From Dryomyza anilis (taxonomy: Eukaryota > Arthropoda > Insecta > Diptera > Dryomyzidae): DNA of 64,000 nucleotides. A program made the translations under genes and the position numbers. A model generated the notes under the pieces. That model made no database searches and was not told the DNA's origin. It saw nothing but the letters and a program-made list of their open reading frames with translations. Positions 10,580-20,091 of the stretch are shown here, in pieces (the first letter of the stretch is position 1; every line of letters begins with the position of its first letter). The stretch is from NCBI GenBank assembly GCA_951804985.1, contig OX638136.1:9859303-9923302 (forward strand), written 5' to 3'.

Positions 10580-11717
10580 ATACAATGTGACTTATATAAG
10601 TACACACAAATAATATAAAAAAATATTAAACATGTTTAGAAAATAAATCGCAACTCTAATTATATTTATTTACATGCAGAGAAATTATAGGTACTTTTGT
10701 ATATTAACATAATTCAATTTGAATAAGTTTGAATATAACAAATAAATTTTAAATGAATTTGAAGAACTTACTTATAATAATTTAAATTTCTTAAAGAAGA
10801 AGAAAAATATCAGTTAGTATTAAAATTAAAAAAAAGAAAGATATATAAATATTTAGTACAGTTAAAATTAAAAAAAGGAACAAAAAAAATATATTAGTAG
10901 AATAAATTAAATTTAAAAAAACAGGTAATAAATAAAAGCAAAGAATTTAAAATTTAAAAAAGCGATTTATACATCAAATTATTTAGTGTAGTTGAAATAA
11001 AAAAAAAGTTTTAATTATTGAATTGAAAAAATAAAAGAGGAAACATATTAGTAAAATAAATAAAATATATATATAGGTACTAAATATTATTTTTTTTAAA
11101 AAAGAATTTTTAAATTTTAAAGAAAAAAAAAGAAAAAATTATAATAAGAATAAAAAAAAGAAAACAAAAAAAAAATAAATATGAAAAAAAAATGGGGAAT
11201 TAAATTAAAAAAAGGGGGGATACAAATTAAAAAAAAAGAAAATAATATTAACTATTCAATTTTTAAAGAGAAAAAAAGAGAGAAGAAAAAAATAGATATA
11301 GAACAAAAAAGAAGAGAAAAAAATATAAATAACGGTATTAAATATTAATTAAAAAAAGGGGAATTAAAAAAAATAATACTATTAATTAAAAAAAAAAGAA
11401 ACGGAAAATATATATATATATATTTGAAAAAAATAAGGGGTATTAGAATAAAAAAAAATATTTTAATTTTTATCTAACATTTTATTTTTCAAAAAAGAGA
11501 TTTACAAATTTGTATTCGAAATTAAATACATTTTTAAAAAACTAAATTTAATCAGATTAAAAAAATATATATATATACATATATAATTAATTCAACATTT
11601 TTTAAGAATATTTAAAATAATAAATATATGTATATACAATATATTCTATATACATATATATTTATATAAAAAAAAAAGAAAAAAAAAATATATGAAATTT
11701 TGTTTTTTAATTTTGCG
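10580..11717 (+). repeat. Purine-rich A tract, U0 3' region
   Basis: More than 1 kb of A-runs broken by G and TA, with almost no C on the + strand and only short T runs. Reverse-strand frames read as poly-Phe/Leu and are not genes. The same tract with the same block order occurs at 20990-21850, 30960-31830, 39060-39800, 47340-48030, 54030-54740 and 61510-62330, so it is an inherited part of the element. It adjoins an AT-rich stretch with short TATA runs at 11570-11670. Confidence 0.7.
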
Positions 11718-11800
11718 CATTGAAGGTGGATTGAGTCCCCGCATTGTGTCCCTCCGCATATAAGACGATGATCTTGGCCATTGTTCTAAGGACATAATAC
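11718..11800 (-). repeat. tRNA-like segment (U0 copy)
   Basis: On the minus strand this reads as a possible A box (TAG...AATGGCCAAGATC) and, about 50 bases on, a B box-like GGACTCAATCC. Copies at 22034-22118, 32041-32128 and 40119-40205 keep the same features (GGATTCAATCC in U1 and U2). The stems do not fold into a convincing cloverleaf by eye, so it is a tRNA-derived remnant at best, not a functional tRNA. 11801-12184 holds AT-rich sequence with nothing recognisable. Confidence 0.35.
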
Positions 11801-12184
11801 ACTAAAATTACACTAAAGCTAGTGATACACTAAATTACTGTGTTTCAAATAAGTTAAACACTTACAAACAACATTTAATTTCAATGTTATTGCATACATA
11901 AACAACTATACATTACATGACACTAAGTTTAGAGAAACTAATACCATACTAAATAGTAATAGTTCAAATAATGTACCATACTTTAATTCAAGTAATTTAA
12001 ATATCTTAAGATCAATCCTTTTCTTGTGACGAATGTACATAAACCATTATATAATTTACGAAAATTATATTAAGTTTATATAAGTTAGTACCACACCACA
12101 CATTTGGAAGAGTTAAAAATATAATTACTTGTTTTTAAAATCTTCATGTAAATTTAAAATATCCGAGTGCACAAATAATTGTTA

Positions 12185-12967
12185 TTTAGAGTGACCAACA
12201 GCGCTGGATACTCAGAAGACGCATAGATAATCGTTGGGGTCTTGGAACTTTGATGGGGACATGTGGAAGGAGCTCTGGGTGTTATCAGCAAGAAGAAGAA
12301 GTGAAGCAGAGGTCCAGCACATTCAAATAAAGTAAAGAAAAACGAAGAAATGATGCAGAGTGGCAGCATATTTGAAGGGGTAGAAGGATGCACTAGGAGC
12401 AAACTTGTTGTTATACCAAGCACAATTAGATTGCACTTATTGAATTTTAATCATAAAACTACAACTGCCAGAAACAAGATGCAGAAAACAAAATTCAACA
12501 TTGATCTTGAAAATGTATATAAAAAGTCAAATTATTATGTCTTCCATCGCACTTAGAGATGAAGCGATGCAGTAACGATTTTCTGATATCAACAATTCAA
12601 AAATCTATAAGCTACATAAAGTGACACGAGCACCAAGATGTTTTCAAAACGTTTGACAAGATCGCAGAAAAGAACACTCATCTCGAACGAATCGTCAACC
12701 AAGTCAACGGGACCAAAACTCTCTTATATCAACATGACGACGTCTACTGGAGATAACACCATTAGCAAATTCCACAAGAACCATCGAAGCCCAACAGATC
12801 CAACACATTACATACAACGAAACATTGAAGAGGAACAAGGCAAATCCGACCCAACAGACAAAAGAGCAAGAGGAGAAATCTGGTCCAACAGAAGGGCATA
12901 CAAAAGTCACTCATGTAATTATTTACATCTCTCTAACCCAAATATAAAATCAATATATTCATTTTAA
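12185..12967 (+). pseudogene. Degenerate third-ORF region (env position), U0 copy
   Basis: Sequence here is richer in G and C than its surroundings and holds two short open frames, 12350-12556 and 12638-12967 (109 residues), plus a third frame at about 12613-12750 reading FDKIAEKNTHLERIVNQV, which looks like a coiled coil. It lies after pol and before the polypurine tract, where env is found in envelope-bearing gypsy elements. I recognise no env motif, and the function is unknown. Related copies: 22430-23003, 32440-33168, 40588-41320 and 62650-63384. 12968-13059 is AT-rich filler. Confidence 0.4.
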
Positions 12968-13059
12968 AATACCAACAAACACACACACTCAATACACATG
13001 CAAAACACGTAGAAGTAAAATAAATTGAAGAAGTTTATCTATATACATATATATATATG

Positions 13060-13440
13060 TATTTTTCTCTATACCTCTCAGAATCTTCACTAATATTCAA
13101 TTCATCTATCTACTTCCACTTTATTAAAACACTCTCCTTTGTTTAGTTTAAGTAGAATAATAAGTTTTATTAATTAAGTTAGAATATTAAGTGTTTCATT
13201 TTAGATCTAGTTTTAAATAGTTTGTACATATTTTATTTACATCTTTTTGGCACAACTTGTCTATGGCTCGCACTCAACTCTTTCAGAGTTCGTTTGTTTC
13301 GTTTTGTCTTAGCTCGTCTGTCATTCTTTTGTCCTGTCTGTTTCTATATCATTGTCCATGGTTGCATTTTCTACTACTATTTCTGTCTGCTTCTAGTTGT
13401 CATTCCGTTCTTAGTCCGTCTGTCTGGCTGCAATCCCACA
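13060..13440 (-). repeat. 3' LTR of the minus-strand element
   Basis: About 381 bp matching the 16715-17106 LTR nearly base for base. On the minus strand it begins TGTGGGATTGCAGCC. Its outer end has lost a few bases relative to the other LTR (TGTATTTTTCTC against TGTAGGTATTTTTCTC on the + strand). The few differences indicate a fairly recent insertion. Confidence 0.85.
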
Positions 13441-14190
13441 TTCGGCCATTCTGATAACGCATTCGCCTCGAATGTTATGTGCTGCCTTTTCGTGAACTTA
13501 GCCTCTTTCGATGTTTTACGTGGTACTTCGAAATCCCCCATTTTCTCCACAGAATAGCGTCCATGTGAAAACTTCTCAACCAATCTGTTTTGTCCGAGAA
13601 ACTTAGGTTTAAGCTTTACACTCGTTCCATTGTGCGTACGTTGAATCTTCACTAAATTGTTAGTTTCGTACTGTAATGACGACATCTCATCATTTTCAAA
13701 TTTGAACTTAGCGTTCTTCGTTAGCATATTTGTAAGCGTTTTTTCCGCCGAGGCAAACTTTTGCACAAAGCGTCGCTTACTTTGGTCCTCTTCTACAACC
13801 ATCTGCGAAGTTTCATGGTTTACGCGTTGTTCGACTACATGTTGATTCATGTTTGACGATCGAATCGTTTTCTGTAAAACTTGAACTTCGTCAGTAATTG
13901 TCATTTTCATTTCTACTGGTGACGACATCTCGTGAATCTGCTTGTTATTATCGATTAAATTTGCATCTGAATTCGCATCTCTTGGTTGAAGGTGAGATAA
14001 ATCACAGACCGTTTCATCCATTGATGTAGACGAGTAGATCTGGTCATATTCACGCGACAGTAAATCAATATTTGTGTAGTTATCCGCTTTAACATCACGT
14101 TCGCTCCTGCTTACTCTTAGTTCTTTTACGCTCGATTCAATATGCACGGTCGTTCTCTTTTCTTTAAAAGTAGCGCCCTTCAGCACTAAT
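13441..14190 (-). pseudogene. Integrase C-terminal remnant fused behind the protease
   Basis: A single 274-residue frame runs from just after the protease into the 3' LTR. Its N-terminal two thirds are charged, low in motifs and not recognised. Residues about 180-225 read NLVKIQRTHNGTSVKLKPKFLG then HGRYSVEKMGDFEVPR, which fits the integrase C-terminal end of Ty3-type elements. RT, RNase H and the integrase core are absent, so a large internal deletion joined protease-side to integrase-side sequence while leaving an open frame. Confidence 0.65.
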
Positions 14191-14574
14191 AATAACGTCA
14201 ACTGCTTTCACCACTGAGTGAATCAGATCTCGTTCTCTCAGTACATGAAATTCGATGTGTATGGTAATTCCATCAATTATTACAGGAACGTTGAAGTATC
14301 CCATACTTGTGACCTCTTTTTTGCCGATTCCGAAAAAACTCTTTTTTGTCGGTATTAACTCTGTATCATCTAGCATAGTGAATTTATCGTGCCTGATGGC
14401 ACAAATGTCACTGCCGGTATCCACCAACGCAGAAAATATAAATCCTCCTATTTTTATGTTCTTCAAAATTCTGTTATTCAGTTTAAAACTCCCAGAATAT
14501 TTTGTCAGTGTATGCATGTTTTCCTCTTCATGCTTCATGTTATCTTTTTTGGCGATTTCTTTGCACTCAAATGA
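14164..14574 (-). pseudogene. Retropepsin of the minus-strand element
   Basis: The frame following Gag reads GGFIFSALVDTGSDICAIR, with DTGSD as the aspartic protease active site, then FFGIGKKEVTSMGYFNVPV, the flap-side region, and ends near 14164. In sequence and length this is one protease monomer. It continues from the second zinc knuckle without a break apart from the shift near 14575. Confidence 0.8.
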
Positions 14575-15429
14575 CCTATGCCCTGCTTGTGACATTTGAA
14601 GCAAGTATACAGAGTCATGCTGCAATCTTTCGCCATGTGACCTATGTTTCCGCACTTAAAACATTTTCTGTCCAGCTCATTTCGATCTGTCTGCTGAAAA
14701 TCGTTCTTTGAAATCGTTGTCGGTTGGTTCCTCGAGTTTGACGACTGTTGAGGACCACCTATAATTTTTTCGTAAACTTTCACCTGCTCCTTCAACTGCG
14801 GCACAGATTTTGCTTGATAAAACATGCCTTTGTTGAACTTCGAATCTGGAATGCCATCGATGAAGTACTCTATCAAACTCGCCTCGTCTAAATTTATTTG
14901 GCGGCCAATTTCCATAAGGTTGTAGAGATACTCCCGAAAACTCTCAGTTGGTTTTTTGCGTCTATTTCTCAAACAGCGATGAACTTCCACTGACGACAAT
15001 TTCTCACCAAACTCCTTAATCAGTGAAGCCTTAAGAGAGTTCCAGCTATTTATGTGCTGACTTCGCACAAAAATCTTTGCTCCGCCTCTGAGCAACTGCT
15101 TCGCATAAATGAATTTTTGCAATTCATTCCATTGCACTGTCACAGCGCAATCTTCAAAATTGCGACAACGAATCTTCGATATCGCGAAGAGTGAATGTCG
15201 ATCGCTCCACTGGTCTCGGTATGTTATGGTTGTATGCCACATCACCATATTCAGATGGATCATCATCATCAGCTCCATTCAAATCAAAATGCTGGAGCAG
15301 CCTGTCCTGTAAAACTCTTTTTAGTCCGGTCGAAGCTAACCCCAAATCCCCCAATTCCCTTCTCAACCTGTCGGCAGTCATTGCTAAAATTGATGTAGCG
15401 TCCATTTTGTCAGAGCCAAATATTAACAA
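14545..15429 (-). pseudogene. Gag of the minus-strand element (SAP-like N-terminus, zinc knuckles)
   Basis: Translation on the minus strand begins at 15429. The first about 50 residues contain TADRLRRELGDLGLASTGLK, which looks like a SAP-type helix-loop-helix DNA-binding motif, unusual for Gag. After a frame change near 15200 a capsid-like stretch follows (SWNSLKASLIKEFGEK, ESFREYLYNLMEIGRQ), then CFKCGNIGHMAKDC, a perfect CX2CX4HX4C knuckle, and a second knuckle beginning CFKCHKQG that is broken by a one-base shift near 14575. Only two lesions interrupt it. Gag would form the particle and package RNA. Confidence 0.8.
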
Positions 15430-15654
15430 TGTTTATAAAAATATTTAATTATCAATATAAATATCAACTACAAAATATTATTTTATCTATTGAAATAATC
15501 TCAAAATTATTTATTTTTAATTGAAAACAGCTTAAAATATTGTATACGTCTTTAAATATCGTTACCCAAAATATTATATCAAGTATTCGGTACTCGGGTA
15601 CTTTATACTACAACACTATCAATATGTGAACTCGCCCCCGCTTACGCAATATTC

Positions 15655-15850
15655 TACAACTAGCAGCCGTCCGCTGCTCTTCACTAATACGCGATTGCCC
15701 TGCGCACGCTGTATTCTGTTGCAACTAGTAGCCGTCCGCTACTCTTCTCATCAATACGCGATTGCCTCTGCGCACGCTGTATTCTGCAGAAAATATGTGC
15801 TCGCCTCCGCTCACACAATATTTCCTTTTTGTAGTAGCCGTCCGCTACTG
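15655..15850. repeat. Tandem repeat, about 60-70 bp unit, roughly three copies
   Basis: The motif TAGCAGCCGTCCGCTGCTCT (then AATACGCGATTGCC and GCGCACGCTGTATTCTG) recurs starting near 15660, 15725 and again in part from 15830. The units diverge by several percent and differ slightly in length. Confidence 0.7.
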
Positions 15851-15939
15851 TTGCTTCATTTATTTGCGACAACCTCTGCTTCGCAATTTACTCATTACGT
15901 TTTACCCTTAAACTCATCTGCGTCTGCGCTTCTTACTGC

Positions 15940-16318
15940 CCAAACTTTTCTCACTTCTGCTGCTTTTCCCTAGCAGCCGTCACTCTCGTTGCTTCTCTGC
16001 AACCATCACTTTCGAAGGCGTCTCTCAGTTGTCCGTTGCTATGACGTCGGCGTCGTAGATGATGCTGCTTCTGCCGCGTCCTCGCTGATGCGTTAGCAAC
16101 AACCCTCTGCTACTGCTTCTTATTGCCAAACGTTTCTCACTTCTGCTGCTTTTCCTTAGCAGCCGTCACTCTTGTTGCTTCTCTGGAACCTTCACTTTCG
16201 AAGGCGTCTCTCAGATGTATGTTCCTATGCTGACATCACAACGTGTACGTCGGCGTCGTAGATGATGCTGCTTCTGCCGCGTCCTCGCGTTAGCAACAAC
16301 CCTTTGCTAGTGGCGTCG
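15940..16318. repeat. Tandem repeat, about 190 bp unit, two copies
   Basis: Blocks TTTCTCACTTCTGCTGCTTT, AGCAGCCGTCACTCT, TTTCGAAGGCGTCTCTCAG, GTCGGCGTCGTAGATGATGC and TGCTTCTGCCGCGTCCTCGC occur in this order twice, at about 15945-16115 and 16133-16305. The second copy has a small insertion before GTCGGCG. Confidence 0.75.
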
Positions 16319-16694
16319 CTTCTATGAAACTTCGAGAATTTTCGAAATTTCAAGTTGTTGCTTGCAAATTTCTAGAAGTTCAGTTCGTTGTAATTCTTAG
16401 TTTTTTTTTTACGATCACTGTTATTGCCTTTGTTGTTACAATTTCTTTTTATAACTTCTAGTCAATTGTTTTAATTTTTTCGTTACAATTTGTTAATTTT
16501 TAAAGAACTTTTGAATCAAAATCTCACTGTTTATTGTTGCAATTTATCAATTATTAAATTCACTGTTAATAATTTTAAAATCATTTGTTAAAACATGTCT
16601 TGTTACAATTTGTTACAACTTGCAAAATAATAAACTTTTTCCACTAAGAAAATTGTTTCTTCACTGTGCTTTTGCACCAACTGCACCGAAATCA

Positions 16695-16712
16695 ATCCCG
16701 GTTGAGCCCCCA
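16695..16712 (-). promoter_or_regulatory. Primer-binding site of the minus-strand element
   Basis: Minus-strand TGGGGGCTCAACCGGGAT begins two bases inside the 5' LTR. It starts with TGG, the complement of a tRNA CCA end, and an 18-base match to the shape of a tRNA 3' end (acceptor strand then T stem). It resembles the tRNA-Pro type site of some retroelements, but the exact primer tRNA cannot be named without the host tRNA set. Confidence 0.65.
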
Positions 16713-16714
16713 AT

Positions 16715-17106
16715 TGTAGGTATTTTTCTCTATACCTCTCAGAATCTTCACTAATATTCAATTCATCTATCTACTTCCACTTTATTAAAACACTCTCCTT
16801 TGTTTAGTTTAAGTAGAATAATAAGTTTTATTAATTAAGTTAGAATATTAAGTGTTTCATTTTAGATCTAGTTTTAAATAGTTTGTACATATTTTATTTC
16901 CATCTTTTTGGCACAAATTGTCTTGTCTATGGCTCGCATTCAACTCTTTCAGAGTTCGTTTGTTTCGATTTGTCTTAGCTCGTCTGTCATTCTTTTGTCC
17001 TGTCTGTTTCGATATCATTGTGCATGGTTGCATTTTCTACTACTATTTCTGTCTGCTTCTAGTTGTCATTCCGTTCTTAGTCCGTCTGTCTGGCTGCAAT
17101 CCTACA
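16715..17106 (-). repeat. 5' LTR of the minus-strand element
   Basis: A 392 bp LTR with ends TGTAGG...CCTACA, a 6 bp terminal inverted repeat. It is followed on the minus strand by two bases and then the primer-binding site, which fixes the boundary. Confidence 0.88.
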
Positions 17107-17280
17107 TATATGTATAATAATTATCATCCAATTACAAATATGAAATCGGTTATATTTTCATTATAAGTATGAACAAATATTACACAAGTATAAAACAAAA
17201 TATAATTAAAAAAAAATAATAACAATAACAATATATATAAAAAATGAAGAAAAAATATATATAAAAAAGAAGAAATCTAA

Positions 17281-17320
<40 letters not shown>

Positions 17321-17576
17321 TATTTTTATCATTATTATTATTGAAACCCATTTAATTATTGAAACATATTTTTATAGATAATTTAAAACAAAATAACTTA
17401 TTATATTTATTATCACCATGTTAAAATAAGCATATTATTTTATTATATTATTAATCTTAATATTAACTCTAAGAAAACATAATTTCTATATTTTCAACAA
17501 TATATTTAAGACATTTTGTAAAAAATTATCATTAATCCTAATATTAATAATAATTTTTTCCATAAGGGGGGAGGAA
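17107..17576 (+). other. 3' terminal region of U0 with polypurine tract
   Basis: AT-rich sequence with a (TA)n array at about 17284-17320 and the block TTATTATTGAAACCCATTTAA, shared by every unit. No SINE is present at the site used in U1, U2, U5 and U6. It ends with AAGGGGGGAGGAA at 17564-17576, directly before the LTR, the expected position of the plus-strand priming polypurine tract. Confidence 0.75.
17564..17576 (+). promoter_or_regulatory. Polypurine tract before LTR a
   Basis: AAGGGGGGAGGAA abuts TGTTGTGAATTAGCG. The same purine run precedes all eight LTRs (ending at 26376, 34091, 41885, 44177, 49086, 55783 and 63961). Together with the TG...CA ends, this identifies the following block as an LTR rather than a satellite monomer. 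Confidence 0.8.
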
Positions 17577-18307
17577 TGTTGTGAATTAGCGCATACATTT
17601 TTCTTTTCTTTATGGTTCTTCACTACTCCTTCAGTTTTGGATGTTGCTGTACATATGTTGAGCGCATCATGTTTTTATATCATGTTGTACTCATGTTGTA
17701 CAGCAACATGTTCATAGCATTGTCCCAACGCTTCACGTTGGCAACAATGATAATAATTTGGCAAAGCGCTAAGCTTTGCATAGAACACACCTCTTTCAGG
17801 TTAGCTTGCACAGTTAACAGAAGCTGGCAATAATTTGGCAAAGCGCTAAAGCTTTACTTAGACCACACCTCTTTCAAGAGGCTTGCAATACAATTTTCCA
17901 TTGCATAATTTTGGGTCTATGTTAAAATAAGTGAAGCAGCGATTGCCAACAATTCTGATATTTCGCAATTGGTGTCAGCCAAAAACTGCAAGTCGGACTT
18001 TCTTCAAAAGTCACGTACACCAAAATTGAGTGGAAGTGAAAACTCACTAGAACATAGTGAGAATAGAATTTAAGAAAAGCTTGCAACGAAGGTATTGTTA
18101 ATACCTTTAGTTGCAATTTAAAATATTGTAGTTTAACCAACCTCAAGTGGAGGTTCTAAAAATAGTAAAAGTGTCTTTTCAATAGTAAATTTAATAAAAG
18201 TGTCTTTTAAACTCTAAAAATAAAAAAGTGTCTTTTGATTAATTAAATTGTAGAATAATAAATGTAAAATAAATAAACTCTAATTTTACAACTCTAACTA
18301 TACAACA
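17577..18307 (+). repeat. LTR a (731 bp), hairpin-rich
   Basis: Begins TGTTGTGAATTAGCG and ends ACTATACAACA, giving TGTTGT/ACAACA ends. It contains a chain of short inverted repeats between 17692 and 18155 and three AAAAGTGTCTTTT motifs near its 3' end. It is followed not by a primer-binding site but by CAGGAAGATTTTTC, a fragment of integrase. Short frames inside it (such as 17612-17833) are conserved only as far as the DNA is and are not considered genes. Confidence 0.85.
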
Positions 18308-19410
18308 CAGGAAGATTTTTCTAAATTTATGTGCTGTTTTTCTTTTCTTTATGGTTCTTCACTACTCCTTCAGTTTTGGATGTTGCTGTACATATGTTGA
18401 GCGCATCATGTTTTTATATCATGTTGTACACATGTTGTACAGCAACATGTTCATAGCATTGTCCCAACGCTTCACGTTGGCAACAATGATAATAATTTGG
18501 CAAAGCGATAAGCTTTGCATAGAACACACCTCTTTCAGGTTAGCTTGCACAGTTAACAGAAGCTGGCAATAATTTGGCAAAGCGCTAAAGCTTTACTTAG
18601 ACCACACCTCTTTCAAGAGGCTTGCAATACAATTTTCCATTGCATAATTTTGGGTCTATGTTAAAATAAGTGAAGCAGCGATTGCCAACAATTCTGATAT
18701 TTCGCAATTGGTGTCAGCCAAAAACTGCAAGTCGGACTTTCTTCAAAAGTCACGTACACCAAAATTGAGTGGAAGTGAAAACTCACTAGAACATAGTGAG
18801 AATAGAATTTAAGAAAAGCTTGCAACGAAGGTATTGTTAATACCTTTAGTTGCAAATTAAAATATTGTAGTTTAACCAACCTCAAGTGGAGGTTCTAAAA
18901 ATAGTAAAAGTGTCTTTTCAATAGTAAATTTAATAAAAGTGTCTTTTAAATTCTAAAAATAAAAAAGTGTCTTTTGATTAATTAAATTGTAGAATAATAA
19001 ATGTAAAATAAATAAACTCTAATTTTACAACTCTAACTATACAACACAGGAAAATTTTTCTAAATTTATGTGCTGTTTTTCTTTTCTTTATGGTTCTTCA
19101 ATACTCCTTCAGTTTTGGATGTTGCTGTACATATGTTGATCTATTCTCACTAGAACATAGTGAGAATAGAATTTAAGAAAAGCTTGCAACGAAGGTATTG
19201 TTAATACCTTTAGTTGCAATTTAAAATATTGTAGTTTAACCAACCTCAAGTGGAGGTTCTAAAAATAGTAAAAGTGTCTTTTCAATAGTAAATTTAATAA
19301 AAGTGTCTTTTAAACTCTAAAAATAAAAAAGTGTCTTTTGATTAATTAAATTGTAGAATAATAAATGTAAAATAAATAAACTCTAATTTTACAACTCTAA
19401 CTATACAACA
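18308..19410 (+). repeat. Tandem duplication of LTR a plus integrase fragment
   Basis: From about 17602 a 739 bp unit (LTR from TTTTTCTTTTC to its end plus 29 bp of integrase, 18308-18336) is repeated at 18337-19075. A third, internally deleted copy follows at 19076-19410, where 19076-19139 jumps to the CTCACTAGAACATAG block. The junction GTGCTG/TTTTTCTT is the same at both repeats. The copies differ at a handful of bases, so the duplication is recent. Confidence 0.85.
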
Positions 19411-20091
19411 CAGGAAGATTTTTCTAAATTTATGTGCTGTGTGACTATACCCGATGCGGAAGCCAACACCGTAGCAAAAGCATTCTTCAACGAAATAGTT
19501 ACACGCCACAATATACCCAGACAATGGATCGAACTTCGTTTCCAAACTATTTTCGAATACATGTAAATTGTTAGGAATTAAAAAATTACATATAACACCC
19601 TACCATCCACTGGCTAATGGGTCATTGGAACGAAGTCATCGTCCACTAGCTGAATATTTACGTAGTTTTGCTCTGGGTCAAACTGGGACCAATGGTTAAA
19701 TTCTGCAATGCATGTTTATAATAACACGGTGCATACGTCGACGGGTCAAACACCATTCCATACGTTGTACGGGTTTGACTTCGACATGCCTACGAATTTA
19801 AAGAGTAAATGTTCACCTTTATATAACGCAGAAGACTACAATAAGGTACTAAAGTACCAAATACAGCGGTCACACGAGATCGTCAGGCAAACTCAATGTA
19901 GGGCCAAGGAGGTGGCCAAAAAACAATACGACAAGAACCTCAACCCTATACAATTCAAACCACACGACATGTTTTTAATGAGAAACCAAACTAGGAAGAA
20001 TAAGTTCTCTCCAATTTGGAAGGGACCCTACGTGTTCGTAGAGGGAAGTGGGCCAGTGACCACGACGATATTGATCAAAAACAAAGATTAG
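19411..20091 (+). pseudogene. Integrase C-terminal half, U1
   Basis: Sequence begins in the core (AIVTRHN-equivalent region) and carries the family's shared stop after IFEYM, then an open 127-residue stretch at 19708-20091 ending with KFSPIWKGPYVFVEGSG, the GPY/F module that binds DNA or chromatin. The 5' half of integrase is absent because the LTR is joined directly to it. A stop replaces the last conserved Lys at 20089. Confidence 0.8.

Larger units (their letters stand above)
15450..16694 (-). other. Long untranslated leader of the minus-strand element
   Basis: Between gag and the primer-binding site are about 1.2 kb with no convincing ORF. The part nearest gag (15450-15620) is AT-rich, 15650-16330 is markedly GC-richer and repetitive, and 16330-16690 is T-rich on the + strand. 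Packaging and translation-start signals would be expected here, but none is recognisable. Confidence 0.5.
13060..17106 (-). mobile_element. Second Ty3/gypsy-type element, minus strand, internally deleted
   Basis: Two similar LTRs flank an internal region with a primer-binding site, a 1.2 kb leader, gag, protease and the C-terminal end of integrase. RT, RNase H and most of integrase are missing. It interrupts a TATATATATG site that is continuous in U3 at about 41391-41402, and TATATG appears on both sides as a plausible TSD. With Gag, protease and cis signals largely readable but no RT, it could only have moved with proteins from a relative. Confidence 0.85.

Noticed and set aside
15655..16318. 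CRISPR-like array
   Set aside because: The repeats are long, contiguous and without unique spacers, inside a retrotransposon leader in a eukaryotic sequence.
17612..17833. Short frame in LTR a, repeated at 18351, 26413, 34127 and 41946
   Set aside because: It lies across LTR hairpins, differs in length between copies through frameshifting changes, and has no recognised domain. Conservation is explained by the LTR itself.
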